64,000 nucleotides of DNA from Streptomyces ambofaciens ATCC 23877 (GTDB lineage Bacteria > Actinomycetota > Actinomycetes > Streptomycetales > Streptomycetaceae): the NCBI RefSeq assembly GCF_001267885.1, contig NZ_CP012382.1, forward strand, positions 8,171,001-8,235,000, read 5' to 3'. Of this stretch, positions 21,740 through 30,940 are shown in pieces. Within the stretch, counting starts at the first letter, position 1. Each line of letters begins with the position of its first letter. A model generated the notes under the pieces. It saw nothing but the letters and a program-made list of their open reading frames with translations, was not told the origin of the DNA and did no database searches. A program made the translations under genes and the position numbers.

Positions 21740-22792
21740 ATGGAAGCAGGCCCGCTGGTGGCGGTGTTCGGCGCGTACGGTCACACCGGACGGTTCGTGG
21801 TCGCGGAACTCACCGCGCGCGGCTACGTCCCGGTCCTGTCCGGACGCGACGCGCGGGCGCTGGGCGAAGTGGCCGACCTGCACGGACTGCAGGCCCGGGT
21901 GGCGTCGGTCGACGACCCGGCCTCGCTGGACCGGGCCCTGGCCGGTGCGGCGGCGGTCATCAACTGCGCCGGCCCGTTCGCCTCGACCACCGGCCCGGTG
22001 ATCGAAGCCTCGCTCCGCGCCGGCATCCCGTACCTGGACGTGGCCGCCGAGCTCGAGGCCAACCTCGACACCTACGCGCACTTCCGCCACCGGGCCCGGG
22101 ACACGGGAGCGGTGATCGTCCCGGCCATGGCCTTCTTCGGCGGCCTCGGCGACCTGCTGACCACCGCGGCGATGGGGGAGTGGACCTCGGCCGACGAGGC
22201 CCACATCGCCTACGCGCTCAGCAACTGGCACCCCACCGCCGGCACCCGCCTGTCGGGCGCCGTCTCCCGCGAGCGGCGCGGCAACGCCCGCCTGCGCTAC
22301 CGCGGCGGACAGTGGGAACACCGCACCGACGCCGCGCCCACCGCGCAGTGGACCTTCCCGGAGCCGGTGGGACGCCGCTCGGTGATCGCGGAGTTCACCA
22401 TGGCGGACGTGGTGACCGTCTCCCAGCACCTGGCCATCCCCGACGTGACCACCTACATGAACGCCGAGGCGGTCCGCGACGTCGCCACCCCGGACACCCC
22501 GGCCCCGGCCGCCGCCGACGAGAGCGGACGCTCCGCCCAGACCTTCCTCGTCGACGTCGTCGTCCGCTCAGGCGGCGCCGAACGCCGGGCCACGGCCACC
22601 GGCCAGGACATCTACGCCGTCACCGCGCCCCTCGTCGTCGAAGCCCTCGACCGCGTCCTCACCCACCGCGTCAAGGCCGTCGGCGTCACCTCCGCCGGCG
22701 AGCTCTTCGACGCCCCCGACTTCCTGCGCGCCCTCGCCCCCCACGTCGAGGTCGAGACACGTCACCTGCAGGAGCGCATGACCGCGGACTGA
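21740..22792 (+). CDS. Saccharopine dehydrogenase-like NADP-binding protein
   Basis: 350 residues. The Rossmann motif FGAYGHTGRF is at residues 10-19, followed by VINCAGPFASTTGPVIEASLRAG, both typical of the Sacchrp_dh_NADP/trans-acting enoyl reductase family. An oxidoreductase role is likely, with unknown substrate. GGGAG precedes the ATG. It is divergent from the GlxA-like regulator. Its last 31 bases overlap the convergent secreted-protein gene. Confidence 0.85.
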   Translation: MEAGPLVAVFGAYGHTGRFVVAELTARGYVPVLSGRDARALGEVADLHGLQARVASVDDPASLDRALAGAAAVINCAGPFASTTGPVIEASLRAGIPYLDVAAELEANLDTYAHFRHRARDTGAVIVPAMAFFGGLGDLLTTAAMGEWTSADEAHIAYALSNWHPTAGTRLSGAVSRERRGNARLRYRGGQWEHRTDAAPTAQWTFPEPVGRRSVIAEFTMADVVTVSQHLAIPDVTTYMNAEAVRDVATPDTPAPAAADESGRSAQTFLVDVVVRSGGAERRATATGQDIYAVTAPLVVEALDRVLTHRVKAVGVTSAGELFDAPDFLRALAPHVEVETRHLQERMTAD

Positions 22793-23139
22793 ATCTTGGT
22801 GGACGTCCCTTCCCAGATCGTTTCCGTGAAGTAGTCGTGGCATCCCGCCTGCCTGTCCCCGTAGACGGTGACGCTTCCGGTGACGAAAGACCAGGAGGTT
22901 CCGGAGGCGACGGTCTGGTCGGGCCAATTGTCGATCACCCTGCGTACTTCGACCGACAGGTTGATCTTGTTCGTACAGCCGGTACGCCCCCCTACGCCGA
23001 CGATCCTGCCGGTGGAACTGACCGTCGGCACCTTGGCGAACCAGTTGCAGCCGGCGGATTGACCCGCCGATGCCGCCGGCGCCGAAAGAGTGGCTGCCGC
23101 GAGCGCGGTCACCAGCACAGAGACAACTCGTTTGACCAT
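22762..23139 (-). CDS. Small secreted protein, family not recognised
   Basis: 125 residues with a clean signal peptide (KR start, Ala-rich core, cleavage near ASA-GQ at about residue 25). The mature part of about 100 residues carries four cysteines. The 3' end overlaps the convergent reductase gene by 31 nt. Upstream lies a striking set of inverted and direct repeats. No function recognised. Confidence 0.7.
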   Translation of the reverse strand: MVKRVVSVLVTALAAATLSAPAASAGQSAGCNWFAKVPTVSSTGRIVGVGGRTGCTNKINLSVEVRRVIDNWPDQTVASGTSWSFVTGSVTVYGDRQAGCHDYFTETIWEGTSTKIQSAVMRSCR

Positions 23140-23159
23140 GATCCCCTCAAGATGAGGTC

Positions 23160-23200
23160 AACGCATTCACGGGTGAATGCGTTGAATACGTTGAATGCGA
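23160..23200. promoter_or_regulatory. Operator-like repeats: 11-bp palindrome plus three 9-bp direct repeats
   Basis: AACGCATTCAC (23160-23170), GG, GTGAATGCGTT (23173-23183) form a perfect palindrome. From 23174, TGAATGCGT, TGAATACGT and TGAATGCGA run head to tail with a 9-bp period. It sits 20-60 nt upstream of the secreted-protein gene start at 23139, where a repressor or activator would bind. Confidence 0.6.
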
Positions 23201-23301
23201 GTACAGCGTGGAACCGCCCGATAAGCAGCGTCAAGCATGCAGATCGGGCCATGATCCCGGCCGTGGTCCGCCGGACGTGGTTCCGCCGCCGTCAACGCCG
23301 G

Positions 23302-23880
23302 CTATGCGGTGCGCTCGAGGAAGTCGAGCACCCGCCGGGTGGCCAGCGCTGCAGCGTGCTCGTCGTGCGAGGGCAGGCTGCTGTCGGTGAACAGGTGCCT
23401 CTCGCCGCGGTAGAGGAACAGCTCGGCGTCCGCGGCCGTCCCGGCGAGCGCACGGGCCGCGTCCACGTCGCCCTCACCGCAGAAGAACGGGTCCGCGTCC
23501 ATGCCGTGGACCTGCACGGGAACGCCCTGGGGCCAGACGCCGCCGAACTCCGAGACGGGCACACACGCCTCGAACAGCACCGCACCCCTCGCGCCCGGGC
23601 GGGTCTGGGCCAGCTTCTGCGCCGGCAGGACCCCGAGCGAGAACCCGAGGAGGACGAGGTCCCCGGGCAGCCCCTCGGCGACGGCGCATCCCCGCGCGAG
23701 GAACGTGCCGAACCCGATCTTCTCGACGTAGGCGATGCCCTCCTGGAGGCTGTCGAACACCTGCCCCTCGAACAGGTCCGGGGTGTGGACGGTGTGTCCG
23801 GCCCCGCTCAGCCGCTCGGCGAACTCCAGGACGCCGGCGGTCAGTCCGTGCCCGTGGTGGAAAACCAGTACCTCGGCCAT
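23302..23880 (-). CDS. Dienelactone hydrolase family protein
   Basis: A 192-residue alpha/beta hydrolase. Nucleophile elbow GFSLG lies near residue 86 (Ser rather than the Cys of true dienelactone hydrolases), with the acid region MDADPFF near 130 and the His in RHLFTDSS near 165. GAGGGGAG precedes the ATG at 23880. Small hydrolases of this type act on lactones or esters. It is divergent from the NTF2-like gene at 23984. Confidence 0.85.
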   Translation of the reverse strand: MAEVLVFHHGHGLTAGVLEFAERLSGAGHTVHTPDLFEGQVFDSLQEGIAYVEKIGFGTFLARGCAVAEGLPGDLVLLGFSLGVLPAQKLAQTRPGARGAVLFEACVPVSEFGGVWPQGVPVQVHGMDADPFFCGEGDVDAARALAGTAADAELFLYRGERHLFTDSSLPSHDEHAAALATRRVLDFLERTA

Positions 23881-23983
23881 GTCGCTCCCCTCGCGCTGCG
23901 GTGCCCGGGCGGCGCCGCGGCACGAGTATGGTCCCCGGCACCGACAACCAGGGCTTGACCTCATGTTTACTTGAGGTCGCAGA

Positions 23984-24385
23984 GTGATCCGTATGAACAC
24001 CGACCCCGCGGACATCAAGGCCATCGAACAGGTCGTGGCCACCGTCGAGCGCGTCCAGCGCGCCAAGGACGTGGAGGGATTCCTCGCCCTGTTCCACCCC
24101 GACGCCCTGTGGACGACCGCCCACGGCAAGGTCCTCATCGGCTTCGACGCGATCGCCGAGTTCACCCGCGCCGTGCTGCCCGCCGCGAGCTGGGACGGCG
24201 AGGTCACCTACGAGGCAGTGCACACGCAGTTCCTGCGCGCCGACGTGGCGGCCGTCAAGGTCCGCCAGACCTACCACTCGGCACAGGGCGACACGCAAGG
24301 CACTCCGCTGTACGTCATGACCAGGCAGGACGACGGCAGGTGGCTGCTGCACGCAGGCCAGAACACCGAGGTGCACACCGGCTGA
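23984..24385 (+). CDS. SgcJ/DUF4440-type NTF2-like protein
   Basis: A 133-residue (or 130 from the ATG at 23993) NTF2-fold protein of the SgcJ/EcaC type. VQRAKDVEGFLALFHPDALWTT is the diagnostic first helix and strand. Members occur both as polyketide-related proteins and as general small-molecule binders; the function here is unknown. The start codon is uncertain because no strong ribosome-binding site precedes either candidate. It lies divergent from the hydrolase at 23302. Confidence 0.8.
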   Translation: MIRMNTDPADIKAIEQVVATVERVQRAKDVEGFLALFHPDALWTTAHGKVLIGFDAIAEFTRAVLPAASWDGEVTYEAVHTQFLRADVAAVKVRQTYHSAQGDTQGTPLYVMTRQDDGRWLLHAGQNTEVHTG

Positions 24386-24574
24386 GACAGCCGCCGGCGC
24401 CCCGGCACGGACCGGAGCGCCGGCCGCGGCCCCCGCCCCCCCGGGGCCCGGCCGCGGGGCGGCGCGCCGGACCGATGAATGCGCCGCCTCCCTGCGGTCT
24501 ACCTGATGACACGCCCGCCCGGGCGGATCAGGCACCACCGGACCCGGTGTCCTGCAGGAGCGAGGGAGGCCAGG

Positions 24575-25159
24575 ATGAACAACCCGATCCGGCTGTACAT
24601 GTCGATGTCGCTCGACGGCTTCATCGCCGGCCCCGACGACCGGCCGGGGCAGGAACTCGGACGCGACGGCGGACGCCTGTTCAACTGGCTCGACGACCGG
24701 GAGTCCGACGGCCCGAGCGGCCAGGTCTACCGCGAGGCGCGGGCGAGCGGCGCGGTGATCTCCGGCCGCCGGACCTTCGAACTCGCCGGGCGCTGGCAGG
24801 GCGACCACCACGACGGTGTGCCGATCTTCGTACTCACCCACCGGGTGGAGGACGGGGACGTGCCACCGGGCCACGCGCGTTTCGTCACCGACGTCGAGGA
24901 CTGCGCCCGGCAGGCTCGCGCAGCCGCGGGCGACCGGCCGGTCATGGTCCACGGGGCGGGAGCCGCCCAGGCACTGCTGCGGTCCGGGCAGCTGGACGAG
25001 ATGGAGATCCACCTGGTCCCGGTCCTCCTCGGCGACGGCCGACGGCTCTTCGACCACCTGGGCGCTCGTCACATCGAACTCGACCTCGTACGACGCCTCG
25101 AGGACCGCGACGTCACGCACCTGCGCTACCGCGTGCGCCGGCCCGAGAGGGCCGCGTGA
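24575..25159 (+). CDS. DHFR/RibD-C family reductase
   Basis: A 194-residue dihydrofolate-reductase-fold protein of the RibD C-terminal type. It starts with LYMSMSLDGFIAGPDD, then SGRRTFELAGRW and LDEMEIHLVPVLLGDGRRLFD, all family hallmarks. NADPH-dependent reduction of an unknown substrate is likely. GAGGGAGG lies just before the ATG. The 24386-24574 gap is GC-rich and shows nothing further. Confidence 0.88.
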   Translation: MNNPIRLYMSMSLDGFIAGPDDRPGQELGRDGGRLFNWLDDRESDGPSGQVYREARASGAVISGRRTFELAGRWQGDHHDGVPIFVLTHRVEDGDVPPGHARFVTDVEDCARQARAAAGDRPVMVHGAGAAQALLRSGQLDEMEIHLVPVLLGDGRRLFDHLGARHIELDLVRRLEDRDVTHLRYRVRRPERAA

Positions 25160-25270
25160 ATCAAGGAGTGCGGAGTCCTTTGGGCACCCCGACGCCGTCA
25201 CCGCGGCAGACGTCACCTGAGCCGGCCGGCGGCCACGCGCGGCACGGCCCTCCGCGCCGCGGCCGGGCTA

Positions 25271-25591
25271 CTACAGTCCGCGCTTCTTGTTCCAGTCGCT
25301 CACGTACCAGGCGTAGGCGATGTTGCCCAGGCCCGCGGTGAACAGGAACAGCCAGAAGTGCGCCCAGAAGGACTGGCGTTTCCTGCGGCCGTACCCGCCG
25401 GCGAACGCCGCGGCCGACGCCGAAGCGGCCGCCGACACGTTGTTGTTGATGATGATCGGCTGCGGCGCGTAGGGCTGCGGCGGCTGGGGGTACCCCTGCT
25501 GCCCGTACTGCGGTTGGGGCGGCTGCCCGTACGCCTGCTGCCCATACGCCTGCTGCCCGTACTGCTGCGGCGGTTGATTAGGCGTGTTCAC
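25271..25591 (-). CDS. Small Gln/Tyr/Pro-repeat membrane protein
   Basis: 106 residues. Residues 4-45 are low complexity with units such as YGQQ-AYGQQ-AYGQPPQP. Then comes IIINNNVSAAASASAAA, a basic patch GRRKRQ and one membrane segment (HFWLFLFTAGLGNIAYAWYV) near the C-terminus. The GTG start at 25591 follows GAGAGGGGG; an ATG 39 nt upstream lacks one. Proteins of this layout are common in actinobacteria without known role. Confidence 0.7.
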   Translation of the reverse strand: MNTPNQPPQQYGQQAYGQQAYGQPPQPQYGQQGYPQPPQPYAPQPIIINNNVSAAASASAAAFAGGYGRRKRQSFWAHFWLFLFTAGLGNIAYAWYVSDWNKKRGL

Positions 25592-26053
25592 AGACGCCCC
25601 CTCTCGTTCACATGTTGACGGCTGAACCATAACCGACCCTCCGGCACGCTACCTCCGCAGTGTCAACACGTTGCCTCCACATCGCTCTGAGGGGTTGCCG
25701 ACGTCGCCCCTAAGTGGCCGGATCACATCATGTCGGGCAGTTGATGCCGCTCCACCCTGTTCGGGGTCACTCGTGCCCATAAGGGGGGCGGTCAGGCTGC
25801 CTCGCCCCCGCCCCCCCCGTGAGTGCGGCAGCGGGGCCTCCCGGTGCCAGTGAGGCGGCTGCGACCGGTGTGCCTGCCTGCCGGCCCGAATCCACCCGCC
25901 GGCCCCTTCTCAACGCCCCGGGCGACTCGTAGCGTTGAACTGCCACACCTCATCAGTTGGCAGGCCGGGGCCGCTTGGTTGCCCGGCTCCCGCTGGGGGG
26001 ACGCCGGGACCTCCCGGCGGCCCTGGCCCAACAAGATGAGGTGAGGTGGGCAG
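25592..26053. other. Intergenic stretch without a recognisable gene
   Basis: About 460 nt. A short inverted repeat CTGCCA/TGGCAG surrounds position 25950, possibly an operator for the 40-residue gene at 26054. No protein-like reading frame or stable terminator is evident. Confidence 0.4.
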
Positions 26054-26176
26054 ATGGTGGCAACGGAGAATGCCGCGCCCCGCAAGGGGTGGGTACGTAC
26101 AGCGGCCGAACGCCTCGGGATCGCCATCGCAGCGCGCGCGCTGTGGTCCCTGGTCGAAAGGCTGCTCCACCATTAG
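26054..26176 (+). CDS. Small protein of 40 residues
   Basis: From ATG 26054 the frame reads MVATENAAPRKGWVRT and continues with an amphipathic or hydrophobic helix (AERLGIAIAARALWSLVE), ending LLHH. GAGGTGGG is 4-5 nt upstream and a hairpin terminator follows. Third positions are not strongly GC-biased, but the layout is typical of small Streptomyces proteins. Moderate confidence only. Confidence 0.45.
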   Translation: MVATENAAPRKGWVRTAAERLGIAIAARALWSLVERLLHH

Positions 26177-26192
26177 GGGCCTTCGGGCTCCG

Positions 26193-26231
26193 GGCCGCCC
26201 CCGGTGGTTCCCCAGTGCACCGGGGGCGGCC
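26193..26231. terminator. Bidirectional hairpin terminator
   Basis: A 14-bp stem (26193-26206 with 26218-26231) around an 11-nt loop. It lies between the small plus-strand gene ending at 26176 and the leftward VOC gene ending at 26343. Confidence 0.6.
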
Positions 26232-26342
26232 GCCCCGCGGAGCCGGGACCGCGGACGCACGGCGGAGCCCCCTCCCCGAGGCCGGCCGGGATGCCGGGAG
26301 GGTGGGAACCTGCTCGGACGCATGGTGCGGCTCGCGCGCCTG

Positions 26343-26783
26343 TCAGTGCAGCTGCTCGGCCAGTCCGACGATGATCCCCTCAGGGCCGCGGATGTAGCAG
26401 AGCGCGTAGCTGTCCTGGAACCGGGCGATCTCGCCGACGAGTTCGCCGCCGTGCGGGCGCAGGCGGGCGAGGGTGTCCTCGAGGTCGTCGACGGCGAACA
26501 TGACGCGGTGCGTGCCCAGGATGTTGTGCGGCGCGTTGCGTGGGCCGGCGCTGGTCGCCGCGGGGCTGCGGTACTTCGCCAGCTCGAGCCGGCTGTGGCC
26601 GTCCGGGGTCCGGAGCATCGCGATGTCGCAGTGGACGCCGTCGAGTCCGGTGCACTGGTCGGCGACGAGGCCCTCGACCTCCGTCCGGCCCTCCAGCTCC
26701 ATGCCGAGTTCCACGAAGAACGCGACGGCGGCGTCCAGGTCCTCGACGACGATGCCGACGTTGTCCATCCGCTGAATCGCCAT
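26343..26783 (-). CDS. VOC-superfamily (glyoxalase-like) protein
   Basis: A 146-residue single-unit VOC protein with two beta-alpha-beta-beta-beta modules: IQRMDNVGIVVEDLDAAVAFF at the start and the second module from HRVMFAVDDLEDTLARL near residue 95. AAGGAGAG lies 9 nt before the ATG. Members include glyoxalases, dioxygenases and antibiotic-binding proteins. No neighbour narrows the role. Confidence 0.88.
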   Translation of the reverse strand: MAIQRMDNVGIVVEDLDAAVAFFVELGMELEGRTEVEGLVADQCTGLDGVHCDIAMLRTPDGHSRLELAKYRSPAATSAGPRNAPHNILGTHRVMFAVDDLEDTLARLRPHGGELVGEIARFQDSYALCYIRGPEGIIVGLAEQLH

Positions 26784-27015
26784 GCTGCTCTCTCCTTCTT
26801 CCTCGTGCGGCCGGTGGCGGCCGCTGACGTCCCTGGGACGGAGCCGGCGGCACCTTCTCGACATCCTCCGCTCACCGGCCTTGGCGGATTCAGGATCGCG
26901 CCCCTGTGCCCCGGGACCGCGGCGGCATGCCGTGGGCGCCGTCTGCGCGGCAGGAGGGCTCGCGGATACCGGCTGGGCGCAGGCACACCCCCTGCCCCGG
27001 TGAGCCGGCGGGCGG

Positions 27016-28074
27016 TCAGGACCAGGGCCGTGTGCGGTGGGTGGGGAGCGGGCGCAGGGCCGGCCACCGTTCCAGCAGGCGCACGGCCAACGCCGCGCTG
27101 AGCTGCCCGAGGGCGTGCAGGCGGTCGTGTTCGCGGGTCAGGCCGGCGGCCACGCCGAGCCGGTGGACGAGGCGTTCGCGGGCGGAGACGTAACCCCACG
27201 TGAAGTCTTCCGCGGGCACCCGCGCGAGGTGGTCGACGGTCTCGCGGTGGGCGCGTTCGACGAGTGCGTCGCCACGGATCAGCCAGCCGGCGCAGGCGTC
27301 GGCGAGGTCTCCGGGAACGTCCCTGCCGGTGAGGCCGCGCCAGGTGGCACGGTAGACGGCCTCGGCCTCCGCGAGGGGCGCGGCGGTGGCCGACATGGCG
27401 CACCAGCAGGTCGGGAAGCCGATGCGCAGGTAGGCGAGTTCGACCAGGCCGTTGCCCAGCGACGCCTGCTCGAAGTCGACGAACCGGACGCCGGCGGCGG
27501 TGCGCAGGTCGTTGCCGGGGCAGGGGTCCCCGTGCAGCAGCGCATGGTGGGACGCCGGGTCGAGCCGGTCGAGCAGGCCGGCGAGCTCGTCCGGCACGTG
27601 GGGCGGGACGGCGACGTCGAGGGCCGTGGCGAGCGCGAGGAAGGACTCGGCGTCGGCGGCGGTCGGCCCCAACCAGGCGGGGAGCGTTCCCGTGTCGGCC
27701 GGCCCGGTGAGCGCGTGCAGCCGGGCCAGGGACTCGGCGTAGCCGGGCATCCAGTCGTCGGCCGCGCCGAGATCGTCCAGGTGTTCCAGGACCATCACGC
27801 GTGACGCCGGGTCCGTTGCCAGGAGCGCGGGCGCCACGGCCGGCCGGGTCGCCCGCGCGGCGAGCCGCAGCGCGGCGACCTCCCGCGCGTAGCGCGCGTC
27901 CCCGTCGGACCCGGTCCCGCCCCCGTCGGCGATCTGCTTGACGATCACCCGGCTGCCACCGCTCAGCTCGACCCGCCACACCCGGGAGCGCGGACTGCTG
28001 TCCAGGAGGACGGCCCGCATGGGGGAGCCGAACACGGAACGCAGCTCGTCGCTGATCGGCACACGGGTCGGCAT
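27016..28074 (-). CDS. Aminoglycoside phosphotransferase (APH)-family kinase-like protein
   Basis: A 352-residue small-molecule kinase fold. Catalytic loop LLHGDPCPGNDL lies near 200-211 and the metal-binding VDFEQAS near 221, corresponding to HGDxxxxN and DxD of APH and choline kinases. The ATG at 28074 marks where homology starts. Such proteins phosphorylate aminoglycosides, macrolides, homoserine or sugars; the substrate cannot be told from sequence. Confidence 0.85.
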   Translation of the reverse strand: MPTRVPISDELRSVFGSPMRAVLLDSSPRSRVWRVELSGGSRVIVKQIADGGGTGSDGDARYAREVAALRLAARATRPAVAPALLATDPASRVMVLEHLDDLGAADDWMPGYAESLARLHALTGPADTGTLPAWLGPTAADAESFLALATALDVAVPPHVPDELAGLLDRLDPASHHALLHGDPCPGNDLRTAAGVRFVDFEQASLGNGLVELAYLRIGFPTCWCAMSATAAPLAEAEAVYRATWRGLTGRDVPGDLADACAGWLIRGDALVERAHRETVDHLARVPAEDFTWGYVSARERLVHRLGVAAGLTREHDRLHALGQLSAALAVRLLERWPALRPLPTHRTRPWS

Positions 28075-28170
28075 GCGGACCAGCGTAGGGCCCTGGGCCG
28101 CGCGGTGTACGCGACACTCTTCACGCCGGGGCATCCGGCCCGGAGACGGCCCGGATGCCCCGGCGTCGTC

Positions 28171-28836
28171 TCACGCCCTCTCGCAGCGGCTGCGGAGAAG
28201 GTCCACTCCCTCGCCCTCGAGGTCGTCGCAGTACGCGGCGCGTCCGGTCATGGCCATCACCAGGGCCAGGGTGGGGCCGGACACCGCAGATCCAGAACCG
28301 GTCGTGAAGGGGCCGTCGTTCGCGGAGAGTCGCAGTCCGCCGATGCGTCCCTTGGCGAGGACGACGAGGTCCGAGCCGCGGTAGTACTCGGCCACCTGCG
28401 TGAGGACGTCGACCGGGTACGCGTGACGGATGCCCAGCGGGCGCCGGATGTCCTCGCCGTGCACGAGCGTCTCGCCCAGCATGGCGATGACGGGCAGGGG
28501 AGGCTTGGTGGTGCTCGGCACGATCCGCCGAAACCGACCGAGGGTCTCGGCCGGAGCCGCGCCCAGCTGCTCGGCCAGCCGTACGGCGACCTGCTTGTCG
28601 AAGTCGAACCGGCAGCGGATCACCCCCGCCAGCCAGCGCACGGTGTCGAGGCTCGCACCCGCGGTGAGATGGGCCAGCACCTCACGCACCGTCAGGCCGG
28701 TGCACAGCGAGGGTGTGGCCCACTGCTCGTCGGTCAGGTCTTCGAGGTCGGCCGCCAGCGCCGCCCGCTCGGTGCGGATCAGGGGCCAGAGGCCTCTTCC
28801 GCGGCTGCGGTCGACGGTCGGCTCGGGGTCGTTCAC
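28171..28836 (-). CDS. Mycothiol-dependent maleylpyruvate isomerase-family (DinB-like) protein
   Basis: 221 residues. The N-terminal four-helix metal-binding domain shows LIRTERAALAADLEDLTDEQW and VREVLAHLTAGA; the HGED motif near 120 supplies a metal ligand. The family (MDMPI/TIGR03083) uses mycothiol, the actinobacterial thiol. The GTG start at 28836 has CAGGAGA 7-8 nt upstream. It probably detoxifies or transfers a substrate with mycothiol; the exact reaction is unknown. Confidence 0.82.
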   Translation of the reverse strand: MNDPEPTVDRSRGRGLWPLIRTERAALAADLEDLTDEQWATPSLCTGLTVREVLAHLTAGASLDTVRWLAGVIRCRFDFDKQVAVRLAEQLGAAPAETLGRFRRIVPSTTKPPLPVIAMLGETLVHGEDIRRPLGIRHAYPVDVLTQVAEYYRGSDLVVLAKGRIGGLRLSANDGPFTTGSGSAVSGPTLALVMAMTGRAAYCDDLEGEGVDLLRSRCERA

Positions 28837-28991
28837 GGGGAAGGTCTCCTGTCGCGGGTCGTGCTCTGCGTCGCGTCCGGGCCGGAAGCAGGGGTGCGTC
28901 CGGCGGGCAGGCTCGTGCAGGAGACTCTCACCGCGGAGCAAAGTCATCGCCCGTGAGCGATCGACCCTCCGGCACACGCACCCGGCTCGCC

Positions 28992-29030
28992 CGCACCGGC
29001 GTGTCCCGCACCGGCGTGTCCCGCACCGGC
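28992..29030. repeat. 15-bp tandem repeat, 2.6 copies
   Basis: CGCACCGGCGTGTCC occurs at 28992 and 29007, and a 9-nt partial copy follows at 29022. It lies in the 342-nt gap before the YCII gene, where nothing else is evident. Confidence 0.6.
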
Positions 29031-29178
29031 CCTGGGACCATCGGGTGGCTGCCGGCCGTCCCGCACCGGGGCCGCCGGCGCCGCGGGGGCTTCGTCACGC
29101 CTTTCGGAACGGGACGCGGGGAGCTCGCCGCCGAAAGCCGGTTGAGACGGCGCCCTCGGTGAGGAAGGGTCCGTGGTC

Positions 29179-29727
29179 ATGGAGTACTTCTGCTATCACC
29201 GGGACCGGATGGGCTCCCTCGCGCTGCGCGAGGAGCTGCAGGAGGAGCACTGGTCCTACATGGACCGGTACGCGAAGGAACTGATCGCCCGCGGCCCGAC
29301 CTTCGCCGACGACGGGGAAACGCCCACGGGAAGCGTGCACATCGTCGACCTGCCCGCCGCCTCCGACGCCCGCGCGTTCGCCTTCGACGAGCCCGCCTAC
29401 CAGGCCGGTGCGTACCGGGACGTGCTGCTGCGCCGGTGGCGCAACGTGCTGGGGCGCACCATGTGGGATGCGCCCGGTGGCCGCGGCGACGGCAGCCGGT
29501 ACCTGGTGCTGGGCCTCGGCCAGGGCCCGGCCGCCGACCTCGCCCCGCCGCCCGGCCAGGACGAGCTGATCGCCTACGGGCCGCTGCTGTCCGATGACGG
29601 CGGCACATGGCTGGGCACGGCGGTGCTCCTCGGGGCCCCGGGCCCGGAGGCGGCCCGCGCCGTCCTGACCGCGGACCGGTACGCGGACATCGAGGTCCAC
29701 CACTGGGAGCCCGGCGGGCGCCGGTGA
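29179..29727 (+). CDS. YCII-domain protein, tandem
   Basis: A 182-residue protein. The first half is a YCII domain: MEYFCYHRDRMGSLALREEL, then HWSYMDRYAKELIARGPTF and a ferredoxin-like end with FDEPAYQAGAY. The second half (GDGSRYLVLGLGQ onward) resembles a second, more diverged copy. YCII proteins are small ligand-binding or dehalogenase-like folds. A GTG at 29173 is an alternative start; GAGGAAGGG fits either. Confidence 0.78.
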   Translation: MEYFCYHRDRMGSLALREELQEEHWSYMDRYAKELIARGPTFADDGETPTGSVHIVDLPAASDARAFAFDEPAYQAGAYRDVLLRRWRNVLGRTMWDAPGGRGDGSRYLVLGLGQGPAADLAPPPGQDELIAYGPLLSDDGGTWLGTAVLLGAPGPEAARAVLTADRYADIEVHHWEPGGRR

Positions 29728-29788
29728 AGTACGCGGACACCGGCCCGGCGCCCGCTGCCAGGCGCACCGGCCCGGGAGGACGGGAGCG

Positions 29789-30940
29789 ATGACGGTGAGG
29801 ATGCGGGCGGTTCCCCTGGTCGGCGGGCCGGTGGAGTGGCGGGGTGCGCTGGACCTGGAGACCACACCGGCGGGGGTGATGCCGCGCCGGTTGCCCGCGT
29901 GGACCAAGGAGCAGTACCAGGACCCCTCGGTCCATGCACCGACCGTGATGCCTTCGGGGGTGCGGCTGGTGTTCCGCACCGACGCGCGCACCCTGGAGTT
30001 CGAGGTACTCACCTCCACCGCCCGGCTCGACGGCGACCCCCGCCCTCGCCCGACCGGAATGCTCGAGCTGCTGGTGGACGGCGCCCTGGCCGGGCGCCGG
30101 CAGGCGCCGGTGGGCAACGTGCTGCGGATGGCGGGCCCCGGGGCCCGCCAGCGACTCGTCGCGGGCAAGCCCGGGACCGTGCGGTTCGCCGGACTGCCGA
30201 GGGGCATGAAGAACGTCGAGCTGTGGCTTCCCCAGCAGACCCCTACGGAACTGGTGGCACTGCGCGCTGACGGCGAGGTGCTGGCACCGCTGCCGGACGG
30301 GCGGCGCCGCTGGGTGCACCACGGAAGTTCCATCAGCCACTGCATCGAGGCCGACGGCCCGACCGGGACCTGGCCGGTGGTGGCGGCCGCGCTCGCAGAT
30401 ACGGAGGTGATCAACCTCAGCCAGGCGGGCAACGCCCTGCTGGACCCCTACGTCGCCCGGACGATCCGCGACATGCCCGCCGACCTGATCAGCCTCAAGG
30501 TGGGCATCAACATCGTGGCCCTGTCCGCCTTCCGGCTGCGGACGTTCGGCCCGGCGCTCCACGGATTCCTGGACACGATCCGCGACGGCCACCCCGACAC
30601 CCCGCTGCTGCTGATCTCCCCGGTGAGCTGTCCCGCCCTTGAGCAGGTTCCCGGCCCGGCCGCGACCGGACCGGACGGGAGGATCGCCGCCCTGGGCGAC
30701 CCGGCCGACGTGGCCGGCGGCGCACTGACGCTGACGGTGGTCCGTGCCGAGCTGGCCCGGATCGCCGCGGCACGCCAGGCGTCCGATCCCCACCTCCACC
30801 ATCTCGACGGACGAACACTGCTCGGCCCGCACGAGGCGGACGACCTGGGCGACGGCCTCCACCCCACCGCCGCCGCGTACCGCCGCATGGGCAGGCGCTT
30901 CGCCGCCTACGCCTTCGCCGCCGGCGGCCCCTTCGGCTGA
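29789..30940 (+). CDS. SGNH/GDSL-type hydrolase with N-terminal beta-sandwich
   Basis: 383 residues. A beta-rich N-terminal half (about 1-170) precedes an SGNH esterase domain: block I appears as HHGSSIS near 179, block III as KVGINI near 235, and the catalytic Asp-His as DGLHP near 357. There is no signal peptide, so the enzyme is probably cytosolic. It likely deacylates a sugar or similar ester. GGGAGGA precedes the ATG. The 3' end overlaps the convergent gene by 34 nt. Confidence 0.82.
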   Translation: MTVRMRAVPLVGGPVEWRGALDLETTPAGVMPRRLPAWTKEQYQDPSVHAPTVMPSGVRLVFRTDARTLEFEVLTSTARLDGDPRPRPTGMLELLVDGALAGRRQAPVGNVLRMAGPGARQRLVAGKPGTVRFAGLPRGMKNVELWLPQQTPTELVALRADGEVLAPLPDGRRRWVHHGSSISHCIEADGPTGTWPVVAAALADTEVINLSQAGNALLDPYVARTIRDMPADLISLKVGINIVALSAFRLRTFGPALHGFLDTIRDGHPDTPLLLISPVSCPALEQVPGPAATGPDGRIAALGDPADVAGGALTLTVVRAELARIAAARQASDPHLHHLDGRTLLGPHEADDLGDGLHPTAAAYRRMGRRFAAYAFAAGGPFG

